Assembly: GCA_948099385.1 (NCBI GenBank) | Contig: CANUEZ040000113.1 | Coordinates: forward strand, 10,118,501-10,182,500 | Reading direction: 5' to 3' | From: Fasciola hepatica | Lineage: Eukaryota; Platyhelminthes; Trematoda; Plagiorchiida; Fasciolidae | DNA length: 64,000 nucleotides | In this document: piece after piece, positions 46,931 through 59,845 of the stretch | Numbering within the stretch: position 1 is the stretch's first letter | How the letters are laid out: every line of letters starts with the position of its first letter | Made by a program: the position numbers and the translations under genes | Notes under the pieces: model-generated | Told to the model about the DNA's origin: nothing | Seen by the model: the letters and a program-made list of their open reading frames with translations, nothing else | The model's database searches: none

Positions 46931-48762
46931 GCCAAAGTCACTGTTCGTTGGAGAAGGGGCAACTGGGGTGGATACTTTTTCTGTCAGAGCGTCTTCTTCG
47001 TTTCCCGTGACAACATCTCGGACACGAGAGAGAGAGATATTGAATTAATTTCCGCAGAATATTCATGATATCGTCCCAGTTCAGCGTGTGTCACAGATAA
47101 CGACATGAGCAAATCAAAAAAAGAGGGGGGGGGGCTGGGGTTGCTACGTGGATTTGATGAAAGAAGCGGTCACTGCGGTGCCTGTCTCAAGAAATAATAT
47201 GGGAACAGACTGAGGCGTAAGTGGCAAAGCAGCCAAAGAAAGTAACAACAACGAGGGCTGGATCATCACTGGCGCGTTCGATGGACGTTGTGTTATATTT
47301 ACTCATACTTGTTGAAGAGGTTGCGAATAACCGACACGATTTGAAATATACTTAGAAGTAGTGAGGGGGTTTCGCACACAGACTTCATGTATGAGTGTTT
47401 TCATATGAGAAAATATCATTTTAAATGGTGATATTAGGTTGTTGTGCTTGCATATTACAGGTTTCAGGGTTTTGGTAACACAGAGGTGACCTGGATCGAT
47501 GTTACACTGGGTATTTCTCACAGCCAAGGTAACACGCGTATTCGCTTACGTATGACCCACTTGAAATTTTTTCGCCAAAATCATGTGTAGTCAGTCGTGA
47601 TTCAATGCAACATTTTTCCACAAAATAGTCACAGTTCCGCGATTTAACTAAAGTACATCGCAGCATCGGTGCATTGCATGATTTTGTGAAGGTTTGCTTT
47701 TATTTAGGTTCATTCAATACGGTACTATGGGTAGCCGAATGTGTGTGACCCTGATTTACAGGATAAAGTGTTCTAAGCAATTTCATTTAAATGGGATCAA
47801 AGGATTGGGAATAAACACTTTTATCCTTGTTATTGACTTTCAAGTGAAGGAAGAACTTTCGTTGTTATGACTAAAATTTCTCCTATTTAAACGAAAATAT
47901 ACCATCTGGGTAGATAATGGTTGATCAGGATAACTCTTCATGCCACGTTTCGCGAGAAATTTGTAAATAAATATTGAAAAAACCAATTTGTCTTTCCCTC
48001 ATTCATTGCTGTGCGTGTGGGAGTATGTACAACTACAATGTTGAATTAATTAATTTGCCCCCGTCGCAGTAGCACGGTTGTAAAAGTAATCGAAAACCTG
48101 TTACCTGCTTTGAAGCGATGAGTTGGTCGGCTACCCGTATACTGGCTACTTGTGATGAAGCGTGAGATGGACTCTATGGAGAATAAATATCAATAAGTCG
48201 TGGAGAATGAAGGCAGATCCGCTAAATAATATTGTGTGGGAACGTTTTGTATTTAATAAGACGTGGGTTACTTCATTGTTATGCTCTTTGTTTTGTTGCA
48301 TTGCACTTTTTTATATAATATAGCAAAACGGAAAGAAAGATTTATCCACAAGAAAGCCGTTGAAGTTAGACAGACTTTTAAAGTTTATCACGTACTCAAT
48401 AAAGTCCATTTATTTGTGCTATCTCTGATATCCTTCCCCCTCATCCTATTTATCCAGCATCATACTGTCGCACAGCCCGATGTTAAATACTGGCCTCAAT
48501 TGAAAACCTTTCCTTGCCCTTTGCCCATAAGTGTCTCCCCTCTTGTTTGTTGCGTGACTTTGTTCTCGACCCTGCTCGCGTGCAATTGCCACACAATTCG
48601 ACGCACGGTTCAATCTTCCTTGAATGATCTGCACATTATGACTGGACTGCTCATAAATTGAAGTATATATTTATCGGTGCTTAGCTGTGATTCTTTTATA
48701 GTGAAAGCAGCTAACCGAGTTCAAGTTCACTTACTAACGGTTCGAGGTTCGTCAGCTTGAAG
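46931..48762. other. no recognisable gene
   Basis: Contains a short A7-then-G10 tract near 47120 and a plus-strand open frame of 132 codons (48263-48661). That frame is rich in Leu, Phe and Cys but without a family signature; it may be fortuitous. Confidence 0.4.
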
Positions 48763-49094
48763 TCAGTTAAACACTGAACCACAATCGGATGCAAGGTTAG
48801 TTTCAAAAAGGTTTATTAGTTCAGATGGTAATGTATCAACGATAACAAAAATATCGTATGGCTTTCGAGTGTGAAAAACAAACGACCTTTTTAGTGATCG
48901 ATTTGCTGAGTCTTCGTGATCTGCATTCTGCCGGTACATGAACGATCTGCATATCATTGTACGCAAATAATAGTGTTGAACACTTGCACGAGGAACTTCC
49001 AATAGACGTTGCTGGACCGCCTCCGCGATTTCGGGGTTGAAAGGCACGGACAATCCTAAAGATACTGGACAGTCCGAAATCAGTAAGCTAGTCA
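48763..49094 (-). CDS. putative terminal exon, unknown protein
   Basis: The minus strand is open for about 110 codons and ends in a stop. The peptide (VPFNPEIAEAVQQRLLEV, HYYLRTMICRSFMYRQNA, PYDIFVIVDTLPSELINLF) has the balanced composition and amphipathic patterns of a real protein. An acceptor-like TTTATCGTTTGATTAG precedes it. The phase does not match the donor I chose for the upstream exon, so the exact acceptor is open. No family recognised. Confidence 0.4.
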
Positions 49095-49147
49095 CTAATC
49101 AAACGATAAACAAAATATGAATGATTACTCACGACAGACATTCTTAC

Positions 49148-49396
49148 AGGGATTGTGGAGACTGATGCATACGGTCTTCGGAATAGCTCACGACAGCGGT
49201 AATGCAGAACTACATAATTTATAAGTACCGTAACTACCACGTAGTGCCGAGACTTTAGGACAATAGTTATTATGGTCTGCTTGTACGTGGTGAAAGGCTG
49301 TACTGAAAATTCAGATGAAACCACAGTTTTTGCCTTCACACTCGGGCCGGAACTATGATGGAATATATGCCTCTGAGGAGACATGAAACAAGATCT
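49148..49396 (-). CDS. putative internal exon, unknown protein
   Basis: This minus-strand exon starts after a strong acceptor (GATTTTTCAG) and ends at CCT before GTAAGA, with exactly 83 codons and phase 0 on both sides. That phase matches the end of the exon at 49640-49866. The peptide includes RSCFMSPQRHIFHH and VKAKTVVSSEFSVQPFTTY. The fit of boundaries and phase is the main support; the function is unknown. Confidence 0.42.
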
Positions 49397-49639
49397 CTGA
49401 AAAATCAAATTGGCACAGACGTTTTTCCGAACCTAATATTCATACACTGCATTAAACATTTGGTCTTCCCTAATTTTTCGTGATTTTAAAGGTCTCATTT
49501 TGATAGAATCCACTGTGTTGGTGGTGAAATCATTATGCATCTCATGCACCATCAGATGTTGCGCTGTTTGACATCAATGACCAGTGTGAAGGTGGCCTTT
49601 TGACTATTTCCTTTAGAACATAAAACAATCTGCGTTTAC

Positions 49640-49866
49640 CTTTAAGTCTCTGCCTTTAATGGGTAACTGTATAACCAAACGTCGAAGTTGAGCATACATT
49701 TGCAAGTCATGAAGAGAGTAATTACCGAACAACTCGCTCTGCATGACTTTATTCACAAATCTCTCGTGGAATAAAACATGACGCGTTATCCCGAAAAACT
49801 GCATTTCACCCAGGTAAATATTTTGCGTTGAATTCAAGGACTTTTCGGTCGTGACGGTGAAGAATT
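49640..49866 (-). CDS. putative internal exon, unknown protein
   Basis: An open minus-strand segment lies between an AG at 49867-49868 and an AAG/GTAAAC donor. It has two bases plus 75 codons, so it ends in phase 0. The peptide runs FFTVTTEKSLNSTQNIYLGE, FFGITRHVLFHERFVNKV and YAQLRRLVIQLPIKGRDLK, reading like alternating beta strands and loops. It joins in frame to 49148-49396. I do not recognise the family. Confidence 0.45.
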
Positions 49867-50647
49867 CTACCACATTTGGGGTGTCTCCAATGGTAATTCA
49901 CCAAAAAGGCAAACCTGATTTATTCCGATATAAATCAATACCGATGGTTGCCATGATGTATCAACATTCAATGGATAATCTTGAAGAAAAACTCCCACAT
50001 CAGTAAACAGTTCCAGTGTAATTACATCGTCCCTGGGGAAGAAATCAGAACCAGAATTATAGTCATGCTATTTGCGATAGAAGCCTTTGGTTGTTAGGAC
50101 CCACCATCATATTGTGTTTGGACAACCGGTAACCATGCACTAGGTGAAATGGTTCTGGTTGCCGCAGAATCACTCTGAAACCAAAACGACCGATTCTATT
50201 ACATGAGTCTGGGAATGACAGAATACTACCTGCCTCGAAAAGCCAACTTGTCCTTCAATATCTATGGCCAGTGAGATTGCTCAGTTGTTAGAGTCAACTA
50301 GGGAATACTAAAGCGCACAATTTGGGAAATGACGTTGGTTGGACGTTCAAAAATCCATATTGTACCTTGCTCTGGAAAACCCTACTCACTTTCTAATCAT
50401 CACAACTAAGAATTCCAATCAGACCAAACAGCGAATCTTAGAAGGTTCCATTGTTTGATCCAATCGTTCACCTTGACGGTGGTGAAACGGTCATCATAGT
50501 GAAGCTCTCTTTTGGTGATACCGTGTTCTAACCTGGTGTCTTCAGTCTCTTCCTCGTTCGGTAGCCTTTCATTACCCACAAACCCTCTACCGAATTCGTT
50601 GCCACTTGTGTTTCAACTTCAAAGGGAACTACTTCCATTAATAATGA

Positions 50648-50669
50648 AATTATTATTATTATTATTATC
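50648..50669. repeat. (ATT)n microsatellite
   Basis: Seven tandem ATT units; otherwise 49900-51750 shows no recognisable gene. Confidence 0.85.
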
Positions 50670-51750
50670 AACAGTGGTAAAACGGTGCTAATCCGGTCTT
50701 CCCGACAGGGTCGGGCAATGCTGCAGTGGCAGTAATGCTTGATTGCCGAAAATCTGCAATGCGTGACAGCTGAGTAACTGTTTGCTTCCAGCTCCCGTAT
50801 TATGTTATGACGGTGAGTTATTCTTTTCTAAGAATGGAATGTCTAAAATCTTATGACGGCATATCCATGGGTAACGACATATTTCGTGAGGGTTTTGGCT
50901 GTGGAGTGTCGGCGGTAACTACTCAAAACATGCCGTGTTCAAAACGTGCTCCATGTTAGTATCATAGTGAAAACAAAAATCTGCCAGGTTATTGAATGTA
51001 CTTGAGGATTTAAGTCGTGCTTCACGTGAGTGACCTAACTTTTGAACCCTATCAGAGGGGGTAAATAATAACTGTCCTAAACCCACCTACAGCAAGTATC
51101 ATGAAAGAGGTTTGGACCACGGAAACAAGGTCCATTATGCCGTTCGAGCATGTATCTTTAAATGGTTTCATTCCTCTACGAAACTAGTCACTACGTTTAT
51201 GAAATTCACGAAAGCAATTATACTTTCATCGCCACTCGGAAATGTGCGAGTTTACCTGAACCTTACTCATGTGGGTTGTTAAGATATGGAGTTGAATGAT
51301 TATCTGCATGGTCTCTAAAATATGACATTGGCAAGCAGAATTTTCATGGGTATATTTTAATAATGACAGGCACGAATTTGTGAATCTCTTGAGAGGCAAG
51401 TCTCTCCGAGAGACAAAGTTCGCGTGTTCATTCAGCCGTCTTCAAGACCGAATTCATGCACCTTGAAAAGCTCGAATTATTAGGGTTTCAATATCGTATT
51501 CGAGCAGCGAGTTCATCTTGTTTGAAAAGCGTTCCTTATGCTGACAATTGTAGTATCATTCCCTTCTCAACTTTGAAAATGAGCTTATTCTCACCATAGT
51601 AGTGGACGTAAGGAGAATTGAAGGTGGGAAAAATTCAACTGGCATACAAATGGGGCGTCAGGAATACTTTGTATCACATAATGAACTAGAGATTGGTCTT
51701 TGTCAAATCGATGGTCATCAGATTTTACGGGAAGTTGTTTCACCGAGTCA

Positions 51751-52010
51751 TCATTTTTCATGAAAATTATTGCAGTACAGTTGAGTTGTAGGATATAAGT
51801 GGCATGCATTTTTTAATTGTTCGACTTTAAGGAGAAAAGAGAAATCGTCGAGGCGAATCACAGCCAAAATATCATTGCACGTGTTCAGCGATACAAAATA
51901 GTCTTTCTCAAAGTAAAAAGCATCATGTTCTTTTACCAAAAATTCAATGAAAAGACGATATAATAACATTGATAAGTCTCTAGTGTGTCTGGTCGGCATC
52001 ATATCCAACT
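51751..52010 (-). CDS. possible exon, unknown protein
   Basis: The minus strand is open from an AG after GAATGCTTC (52011-52012). It encodes ELDMMPTRHTRDLSMLLYRL and FYFEKDYFVSLNTCNDIL with good protein-like composition. Possible donors lie at 51936 (GTAAAA) and further on; a second frame continues at 51591-51809. Exon limits are uncertain and no family is recognised. Confidence 0.28.
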
Positions 52011-53229
52011 CTGAAGCATTCATATCATGTGTTTCATTGATCACAAAAGTTATTGGAAATTGAAATGAGGTTATCCGTGTGGTAAACATATTTATTTTTC
52101 AAATATGGCAATATTGTGCAGCTTCGACGTTCGCAGATATCAAGAACTATATACCATAATTTTCAGTTTATTAGCTGCCACAGAGATCAAGAAAACCAAC
52201 CGCCACTATTTTTTCTAAAATCCTAAAACCAACGCCAATGAGCTGGATTTTGAAGCAGCTCGACTTGGTCATGATTCATTGCATGGGATTCGGTGCCGCT
52301 TTGAAGTGCCGAGTAATGTGAACATTCTTCCCGTTCTGCGATTGGACTGACGACTTGTAACATCATGCTAGTAATCGAGTGATAAATCGTGATAAACGGA
52401 GGGGTATTCCAGCCATCTAGTAATAATAACCCGCATTACACCGGATAATCAGCCCAGTTACAGGTTTCGTGAGATACGTACAACATTGACACTCTAGGAT
52501 GACCACCAATCGGCTCATTAGAGCCGTCAGATTAACACGTTTATCTTGAACTAATCTCTCTCAGTTAGTCTTCATGAAAGTAAGCATGTTCGGGTTGCGG
52601 AACCTCTAACCCAGTAACCAAGATTTGGTTGTGAGAGATACTGAGATATTCCTTCGTGTAGCCCCTCCCTCTATAAGGGTTCAAAATCTGACTTTTCACC
52701 AAGACACACTGCTGAGGGGTCCAGGAGACTAACTGTATAATGAACTGTGGATAATCGCGAACTTCGAGTGGGGTTTAATTATTTTCCTCTTTGTCATATG
52801 CAGTACTTGAGAAGGTAAAAAAAAGTTTCCGCACTTCACTATTTGAACTAAATGACTCTTTAAATGTACACAAAATACACCCCGAGAACCCTCCTAAAAT
52901 GAAAATTAGACACGTCAGTTCAAACTACCATAATTCAGTAAACTTCAAAAGGAAGTAGTTTGCAAACCACGGGAGGGAAGTCACAGTCCTAAATGTGGGA
53001 ATAGGTCGTTAAAAAGGTGGATGTTCTTGCGTTGCATCCGGCCCCAATTAGAAACAGGAAGTTGGGCCAGTCTCATAGTTTGACTGCAGTGTTGGAAACC
53101 TAAGAGGATTTGGAGGGACTAACGTGCCCTCATTTCGTGAGAGTCAGGAAGCTTCGTACGGGGCAGAAATAGAGCACATTTCATCAGCAACTTGTGGTGA
53201 TTTTGGAAATGTGGAACAGACCAGAGCAG

Positions 53230-53460
53230 AAGTCAAGTCAAGTGTTTCGACTTTAGTAGTAAATGAAAATCCACCGTTGTCCGGCTGGTTATCAAACCTA
53301 ATCCATTGGGACCTTATGTGGTTCTCCATTACGATTCTTAGAGACTGGCTGCAGGTTTTCCACAATGGTGAAATGGACCTTTTAAGGCCATGGGGTATAC
53401 CCCTTCCAATGCATTCATGAGGAAGCATATAATAACAAAGGAAGATATTCATTGCAAAGT
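53230..53460 (+). repeat. dispersed repeat, plus copy
   Basis: The stretch matches the reverse complement of 58930-59205. Shared pieces include CCGTTGTCCGGCTGG against CCACTGTTGCCCAGCGGG, a CCTAATC...GG(T/A)GACCT...TGGTTC/TCCC block and a CTGG...GCAGGTT block. Such blocks resemble the 3' ends of fluke LINEs or SINEs that I have seen, which is an inference. The upstream 53100-53230 shows no match. Confidence 0.5.
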
Positions 53461-54962
53461 AAACAATTTATTCATCGAATATCGACAATCCCCGTACACA
53501 GTCAGATGACGAAGCACATATATAATATGTTGTTATTTACTACCTGATTGTAAAAGTTTGATAAGCTGAAATTCTTACGTACTCGTGTGGCCTGTAACTG
53601 TTCAATATGTCTTTCTTTCACTTGTCAAGAAAAGGAAAATATTGCGGACCAGTCACGGCAGACAAGTAGACATTTTAAACAATCATACAACAAGCACATT
53701 GAAACAACTTTTTGATAACCTTCAAATTAGTTCAACAGTAAAACTACTCATAGTCATCTAGGCCAGCAGCGAAAGCCTTGCACAAGTCTCCTAAAATGTA
53801 ACAGAGATGAATATAACAGAAAAGGGTTTGCAGAATTATTTCAAGTCCGTCACGCAATGTGCCCGTAGGAATACGTCTGTGTGTGTTATTCTCTGTGGAT
53901 GCATTTTGACAAGTACATATGGGATTGCTTTGTTCCAAATAAAGATTCATTCACCGGTATAGAAACTACTCCTGGGTCTACAGTGCCTTTTAAATGGATC
54001 ATACTCTTTCCTCACAATCACATCAACAAATAGAAATAAATCCGGTATCAAACCATGTACCAATCAATCCCATTCTGTGTTACTTGTTTCAAAGAGAATT
54101 TCTGACAATAACCTTCCGGGTAATGGCTTTGTGTAATGCTGTCTTTAAGTAGAAAAGATCGATTGTGGGCAATTATGTATTCAAACGTATATCATGCGTA
54201 CAAATTTACCGCATTATCTTAAACTTTGTTGTCAATACCATTCATTCTATTCTCTCAACGGCAGTGCGTATAACCAATGTGACTATCATTGGCGGGTCAC
54301 GTTACACGAAATACTAGCCAGTAAAAGAGTACTCCATGGGTGTTCTAGAAACTCTGCTTCGTTGTCCTGTTTTGGTTCTCTCAAATGTACTGGTGATTAT
54401 TAAACTGTATCATTTAGGAATCAACACATTCGGAAGATCAACAGGTTGCAATGTCATTGGGGATCGAGTAATGGACAGGCTGAAGTTTCTCCGGATTATC
54501 TAGGCCCTCTTCGAAACACTTTATTCATGAAATTTTTCTATCTTACAATGGAACAAACTTTGGTCGAAGGAATTTCTGTTGTGCGGAGGGTTCTTATCTT
54601 CTGTAACGTTGTTCGATACGATGTAGTTGAATCAGCAGTGTGTATCATACGTGCACCATGGTGCTGCTTAATCACATGAATCCATTTGTCAGACTTCTAA
54701 CTCTTAAACCGCTGCAGAACACTTCGACAGAACTTTGGAGAAAGTGTGTAATGATTTTCGAGAAAAGTGATGTGAGGTTAAAGTTGTAATTATTCTTTTA
54801 TTTGCCAAAGCGGAATAATGCTATTCAAATCTTGTTCTCCTTCGTTATTGCACAACATCCAGAATTCGTGGCCATCATTTGAATATCATGATGCACATTT
54901 GTACATTTGAATGGAAAGATGAATAACAAGTTACTCTTATGCACAAACACCGAGCCCTACAC

Positions 54963-55057
54963 TTGCTTCTGTCTTCATATTCAAAAGCAACCATTGCATT
55001 AGGCAGATGCAAGATTGTCGACGAATAGGCAACCATCTGAGCTGACGAGAAGAATAA
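54963..55057 (-). CDS. possible internal exon, unknown protein
   Basis: After an acceptor ending ACATGCAG the minus strand encodes LFFSSAQMVAYSSTILHL and NAMVAFEYEDRSK, then meets GTGTAG, a permissible donor. The peptide reads convincingly as folded protein but is short. It lies on the same strand as the other exons of the 48.7-61.3 kb set. Confidence 0.3.
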
Positions 55058-55609
55058 CTGCATGTTAGTGTTTGAACTCTTTGTGATCGAATAATATCTA
55101 ATTAATACGTGGAACCTGATAAAAAAGAATGAAACCGCTTAACGACATACAAAGTTTGTGCCGAAAGATAGAGAACAAACCAAAAAGTGATAAGCTATCA
55201 AAGCCAAAAGTTCACTTACACCTTCACTTTCAACGATCAGTCCTGGTATGTATTCATTCATCAAAGAAATACGTTTGCTTTACTTATAAACCCAACTCCT
55301 GATGAGCGGTTCGAGATACCCTAAACATCAGCTGACTACTAAATTTCTGACAACGCTTCGTTACTTAATAATAGACACGACGAAACTGTGAGGCACTTAT
55401 CATCAAATTTTGCCATTCAAAAACAATGAAGTGACGAGCCAAAATATATATTTTCTCGAACAAAATGGGAATGGAACTCTGCATACTGCAAAATTACAAA
55501 TCTTGTAGCAAGGCAAAACAACATTGTACCAGAAAATTAGGCTAAAGCTGTATTCCGACCAAAATGACCTTTCCATTAACCTGCCGATGAATAGGTTAGC
55601 GAGAGCTTA

Positions 55610-57270
55610 CTCACCTGCAAGAAGCCTGTGTTACTAGTCCAGTAAACCATTCGGAGTGAACAGCGCCGACAGTAGTTTTGGAGGAACCGAACGGTACATT
55701 ACGCATATGCAGACTTTTCAACAGGTTCAAATTGTGCTTTAGACTATCCTCTACGTGTTACCCAGGTCCTTTTCGTTAATTCCAACGGTAGGAGCATATT
55801 TTCCAAAGTAGATTTTTGACATGCTTATTTGCAGGTAGAAGTTGATGGGGAATTGAAACAACAACTGATCGTAAGAGCACACAACGGTGTATATAGATAT
55901 TACAGATTACCCTTCGGCTTTAAATGTGCACCTGCCATGGTAAGCAAATTATGGGTATCATAGGTGCGGGGCTACCTTTCTCAGTATCTTATGTGGATAA
56001 TGTTATCAATGTTAGCACAAACAAACATAAGCATTCCCACTATCTGAACATGTCACTGAATCGCATACAACAGTTCGGTTAGCACATTCTCTGGGGAAAA
56101 TGTTCCTTCTTCACTGAATGTTTCAAGGAATTGGGATTGATTTTTGATGCTACTGGTAGATATCAGAACCCAGAAAATGTGAAACTCATCTTTGATGTGC
56201 CAACACTCACTGATATCCATTCGCATCAAACATTTTTTGCCTTGACCAATCATAACAATCGGTTTTTACCAGACATGCACAAAGTTCAACCTCGTTAAGC
56301 AGACTAATTTCACTCTCTTGTGAGTGAGAATGGGCACACGAATGGTAGCATATACTTGAGTCAACCAAAAAGATGTTGTCTTCTCCGTCATTGGTAAACC
56401 ATTGCAATTCGTCACTTGATATTATTATGACAGCAGATGTTTCTGATTCCGTTACAGGAACAGTAATCCTACACAGATTAGTAGATGGTTTACATAAAGC
56501 TATCGCAAACTCTCCCAGGTCTTAACTTTCTGCTGAACATCATTCATCCAAGTCGAGACAGAGGGTAAGGCCATTATCTTGGTAATGTACAAATTTTACG
56601 AAATGATCCAGAGATTGATGTTCATCATCCAAATCGACCACAAATCCCTTCTAGCTAACTTTAATAGAAAAAAGTGTATCCCGGATCATACCGATAACCG
56701 CCTGCAAGGGTTGACTATAATTTTGTAGTGGTATAACCTCCAGATTCAATAAAGTCCTCATCGGAGACAGAGCAGGCCGATGCATTATTTCGGGCATTAT
56801 CGACACTGAGCACAACGGATGACGAATAGGTTATCGCTTCCGTTGACAATGAGAACGAGATTCAGCAGGTGCTCGTAACTTCTACCTTGTACCTAAGAAC
56901 AACACCTGACACGGTCAAGAAAGCCACTGTTGCTGACAGCGCCATCAATGAAATCAGGAACTGAACCAACGACTCTCTATCTCATCCTACGACGGGACTC
57001 ACTGGTAACATATGACTGACTTCGATTCAATATTTATCCCGAAATAACTGAGATCTAGTACCTCAGTTTCATGATGCGGGTCCGCGGCTAGACAATACGA
57101 AATCCCCAAGCGGCAGCTACATTTATTAGCTTTTCACGGACCAACACACTCAACAATTAGACAAAGAATAAAGCCAATTTGCAGCACTTTTGTAAATCTC
57201 TAACCCAAAGTGAGCTACGTTCATCATCATTGGCACCAAAAACGGAAAATCATGAATTCCCGCTCCAATC
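55610..57270 (+). mobile_element. Ty3/gypsy retrotransposon pol remnant
   Basis: Plus-strand pieces follow Ty3/gypsy pol order. LEEPNGTLRIC and the segment before the first catalytic block read IFSKVDF-stop-HAYLQVEVD. VYRYYRLPFGFKCAPA (about 55900) comes next, then the catalytic box as SYVDNVI, with the second Asp changed to Asn. FFTECFKELGLIFDATGRY and NPENVKLIFDVPTLTDIHS follow. RNase H has FIIQIDHKSLLANFNRKKC with DHTDNRLQGL (56625-56710). DALFRAL-like and integrase-like segments extend to about 57270. Many stops and shifts interrupt it. No LTRs were found. It sits between minus-strand exons at 54.96 and 58.4 kb. Confidence 0.75.
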
Positions 57271-57319
57271 GCCTCAAAGGCTTCAACAGCATATTGTGGT
57301 AATAATTTCTTTCTGTTTG

Positions 57320-57610
57320 TTGTTATCATCTGCCAGCAGCAGTAGCTTTGTCATTGAAGAAAACAATGGAGTTGGCTCGTAATAAGGAGCATAGTGATGG
57401 TCCCGCTAGCGATGTTTGGTTAACCCAATTCCAACAACCCCGTATTATTACCTCAAGAGGATTGGAAGATGATGCTTCCGAAGATTTAGATAAAGACCTA
57501 TCAAATTTGCTGGAACGCAAGGACTGTACAAAGATTACGATTCGAAGAACATTACTGACTGTAATGAGACTGGTCTTTATTTCAATCACTCGAACAAGCA
57601 ATTAAATATG
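57320..57610. other. overlapping open frames, strand undecided
   Basis: Both strands are open over about 85-90 codons. The plus frame is charged (ASEDLDKDLSNLLERKDC), and the minus frame is Ser-rich with SLRSSKFDRSLSKSSEASS. Neither has a recognised motif, and I cannot choose between them. Confidence 0.25.
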
Positions 57611-57868
57611 AAGGGTAGTTGTTGATTGCCATTTGTATCTATCTTTGTCCTTCTCTTCTTGTGTTTAGTTACTCAAGAGTAGTGATAACGTACTTCGTGA
57701 ACCTTATACATTTGTATTGCATTTTCTATATTTTACTGTGTCGTACTCGTCTGCAGTCGCATTTTACGATGCATATTACATGAACAGTTCACGTATTTAT
57801 TCAAAACTTTATTCCCTTGAAGGTTTACATTTCTACTGTGCGATTATTTTTCTGTTTCATTTGCAGAG

Positions 57869-57946
57869 AGCCCAGCGGAGGCTTGAACTCTCAACCTTTA
57901 CGTTCCTGTCACGGCACTTCACCGTTGACCACCACGCAACAACGGC
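57869..57946 (-). repeat. tRNA-derived SINE head (candidate)
   Basis: On the minus strand a TGGTCAACGGTG stretch fits a pol III A box and GAGTTCAAGCC fits a B box, with tRNA-like spacing between them. The ends do not pair as an acceptor stem, so it is not a working tRNA. It most resembles the head of a tRNA-derived SINE. Confidence 0.4.
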
Positions 57947-58441
57947 ATTCACCGATCTAGTGCCGGATTCGTTCTTTCACGCTGGTACTAGCTCTTGTTT
58001 GCCCCACAGATGCAGCCTATTTCCGCTCGTTTGGTAGTAACTCTCTCTCTCTTTACGCAGTCTAATTCACACCTCGGTAACTAATTTATTGATTCGCGGC
58101 AGAAAAGGTTTCCTGTAATGCGGATTCTCCCGCAACTGAACTGCACTACAGCTTCGTTCAGCTGCTTTCTAAGTGGACGGCTTCATTTTCTGCGGTGTCC
58201 CCAATTTTGGAAAGCTACTGCCCTTTGTTCTTGGTCTATCATTTGGCTGTAAGTCTTTTTTTGTGCTGTATATTTATGTTGATAAACACGGTTACCAGAT
58301 TGGAATTTGTTCTACTGCGCTTAGCCGTGTTCTATCATATCGTGCGTACAGCTAGTGAGATTAAGTCTTTGTTTGACTGATAGCCTAAAACATCAAGATA
58401 GCCGCAACACAGCCACCACGTATTAGTTGTGATAGATATAA

Positions 58442-58646
58442 TTAGCTAAACGTCTGCATCAATGCCTTCAAGCACGGAAATAAAAAAAAGTTCATCGCAA
58501 GCCAGTGTGCATCAGTTTTAGTCAAACCCTTTCGTATATAGAATAACATAATAAATTCGAAATTTGTGGGAGATACTGTCGTTCCAAAAGTTGCACTTGG
58601 TGTTTGGAGGCAAACACTGCCAGGTTTAATATGACCACATTCACGA
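58442..58646 (-). CDS. possible exon, unknown protein
   Basis: After an acceptor TATATCTAG the minus strand encodes RECGHIKPGSVCLQTPSATF and SPTNFEFIMLFYIRKGL and runs to a stop. It could be a terminal exon of a gene whose earlier exons are at 59.6-61.3 kb. No clear internal donor. Family not recognised. Confidence 0.28.
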
Positions 58647-58929
58647 CTAGATATAGTGAGAAACAAAAAATGAAATACATCAGATTTTTATCCAGAATGA
58701 TTGGTGAGCACTTGGGAACAACTTAAAGTGACTTGCGTGAGCCGTACTCACAAACGACCTAATCCAAAGTCGCGTTAGTATTGCAAAGCTATATTCAAGG
58801 TATAAAAACAAACCATTGAGATTATCCCGTGATGGACAATTCCATCCAAAACTTGGATTTTTCTTTTAAGCTTTCAGGTGCACCCAAATAAGGTGGGCAC
58901 ATTAAGATGATTTTGAGGGCTAAATACAA

Positions 58930-59205
58930 AAAAGTAAGAAGCTTTATTTGCATGTCAACGTAAAATTATCGTATGCATCTCGGAAGCTTTTTTCCGACAT
59001 CCGTTTTGGGCATTTATGTCGTGCTCGCGCATGAATACAGTGTAAGTGGTATATACTCCATAGACACGAAGACCAAATACACTGGGGATAACCTGCGACC
59101 AGACCCTTAGACCCGGAATGGGAAACCATATTAGGTCACCATAGATTAGGTGTGTTGACCCGCTGGGCAACAGTGGATATTTATCTACTATCTAAGTGAC
59201 CCGTG
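58930..59205 (-). repeat. dispersed repeat, minus copy
   Basis: Inverted partner of 53230-53460 (about 70-75 percent by eye). On the minus strand it runs from the GTTGCCCAGCGGG block to an AATAAA-containing end near 58935. Confidence 0.5.
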
Positions 59206-59565
59206 ATGGTGGGGATTCAAATTTCTGACTTCAGAGGTGGAAATCAAACGCTCTAAATGAATGTGTTTGATTCAATTCCTTTTTTTCGATACGCCTATGG
59301 CAAACTTAACACGAAAAGAGTTGAATTCGATATTTATTTAGGATTCATTGTTAATAGCCATTCTTCATAATCGATATTCCCCAGGATGTTCTTCTATTGT
59401 TCTAAATGAACTGAATCATCAAAAGACTTTGAACCATATTGGATAAATATTCAAATCAGACAGGTAATCAAAACATCTATTTGGTTCCACTTTTCTTGCC
59501 TATTTAACCGTAAAATCTCCTTCCACAAAATGGTTGATGACTTTTATGCAGCCCGCTAGACTGAC

Positions 59566-59734
59566 CTGTTTGACAATGTCTACTAAACTAGATTTGGTTT
59601 CTTCGTAGAGTCTAGTGTGATGGAATTTCGATAAAGTTTCAGTAAAATGTGCTGTTCGGCTAGCGAACAGTTTATCACACAGATAGTCGTGAAATGCGCA
59701 AAACGTTCCTTGTTCCAAGACGACGGACAGCGGT
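59566..59734 (-). CDS. putative internal exon, unknown protein
   Basis: This minus-strand exon starts after CTCAAGAG and ends at AACAG before GTCAGT, a strong donor. The peptide PLSVVLEQGTFCAFHDYLC, DKLFASRTAHFTE and YEETKSSLVDIVKQ is helix-like. One base plus 56 codons pairs exactly with the two bases left over by the exon at 59846-59943, so the two join in frame across a 111-base intron. Function unknown. Confidence 0.45.
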
Positions 59735-59845
59735 CTCTTGAGGCAATTAAGTCATATTCGCATGGTTAGGAGTAGAGCGGAGTTTTACACTAGATAATAT
59801 CCCACAACCACCCACACCAATGAATCACTTTATGCGTCACTCTAC

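Noticed and set aside
48263..48661. Plus-strand frame of 132 codons as a small membrane protein
   Set aside because: It has hydrophobic stretches but no clear topology, no family signature and no promoter or splice context; AT-rich sequence readily gives such frames.
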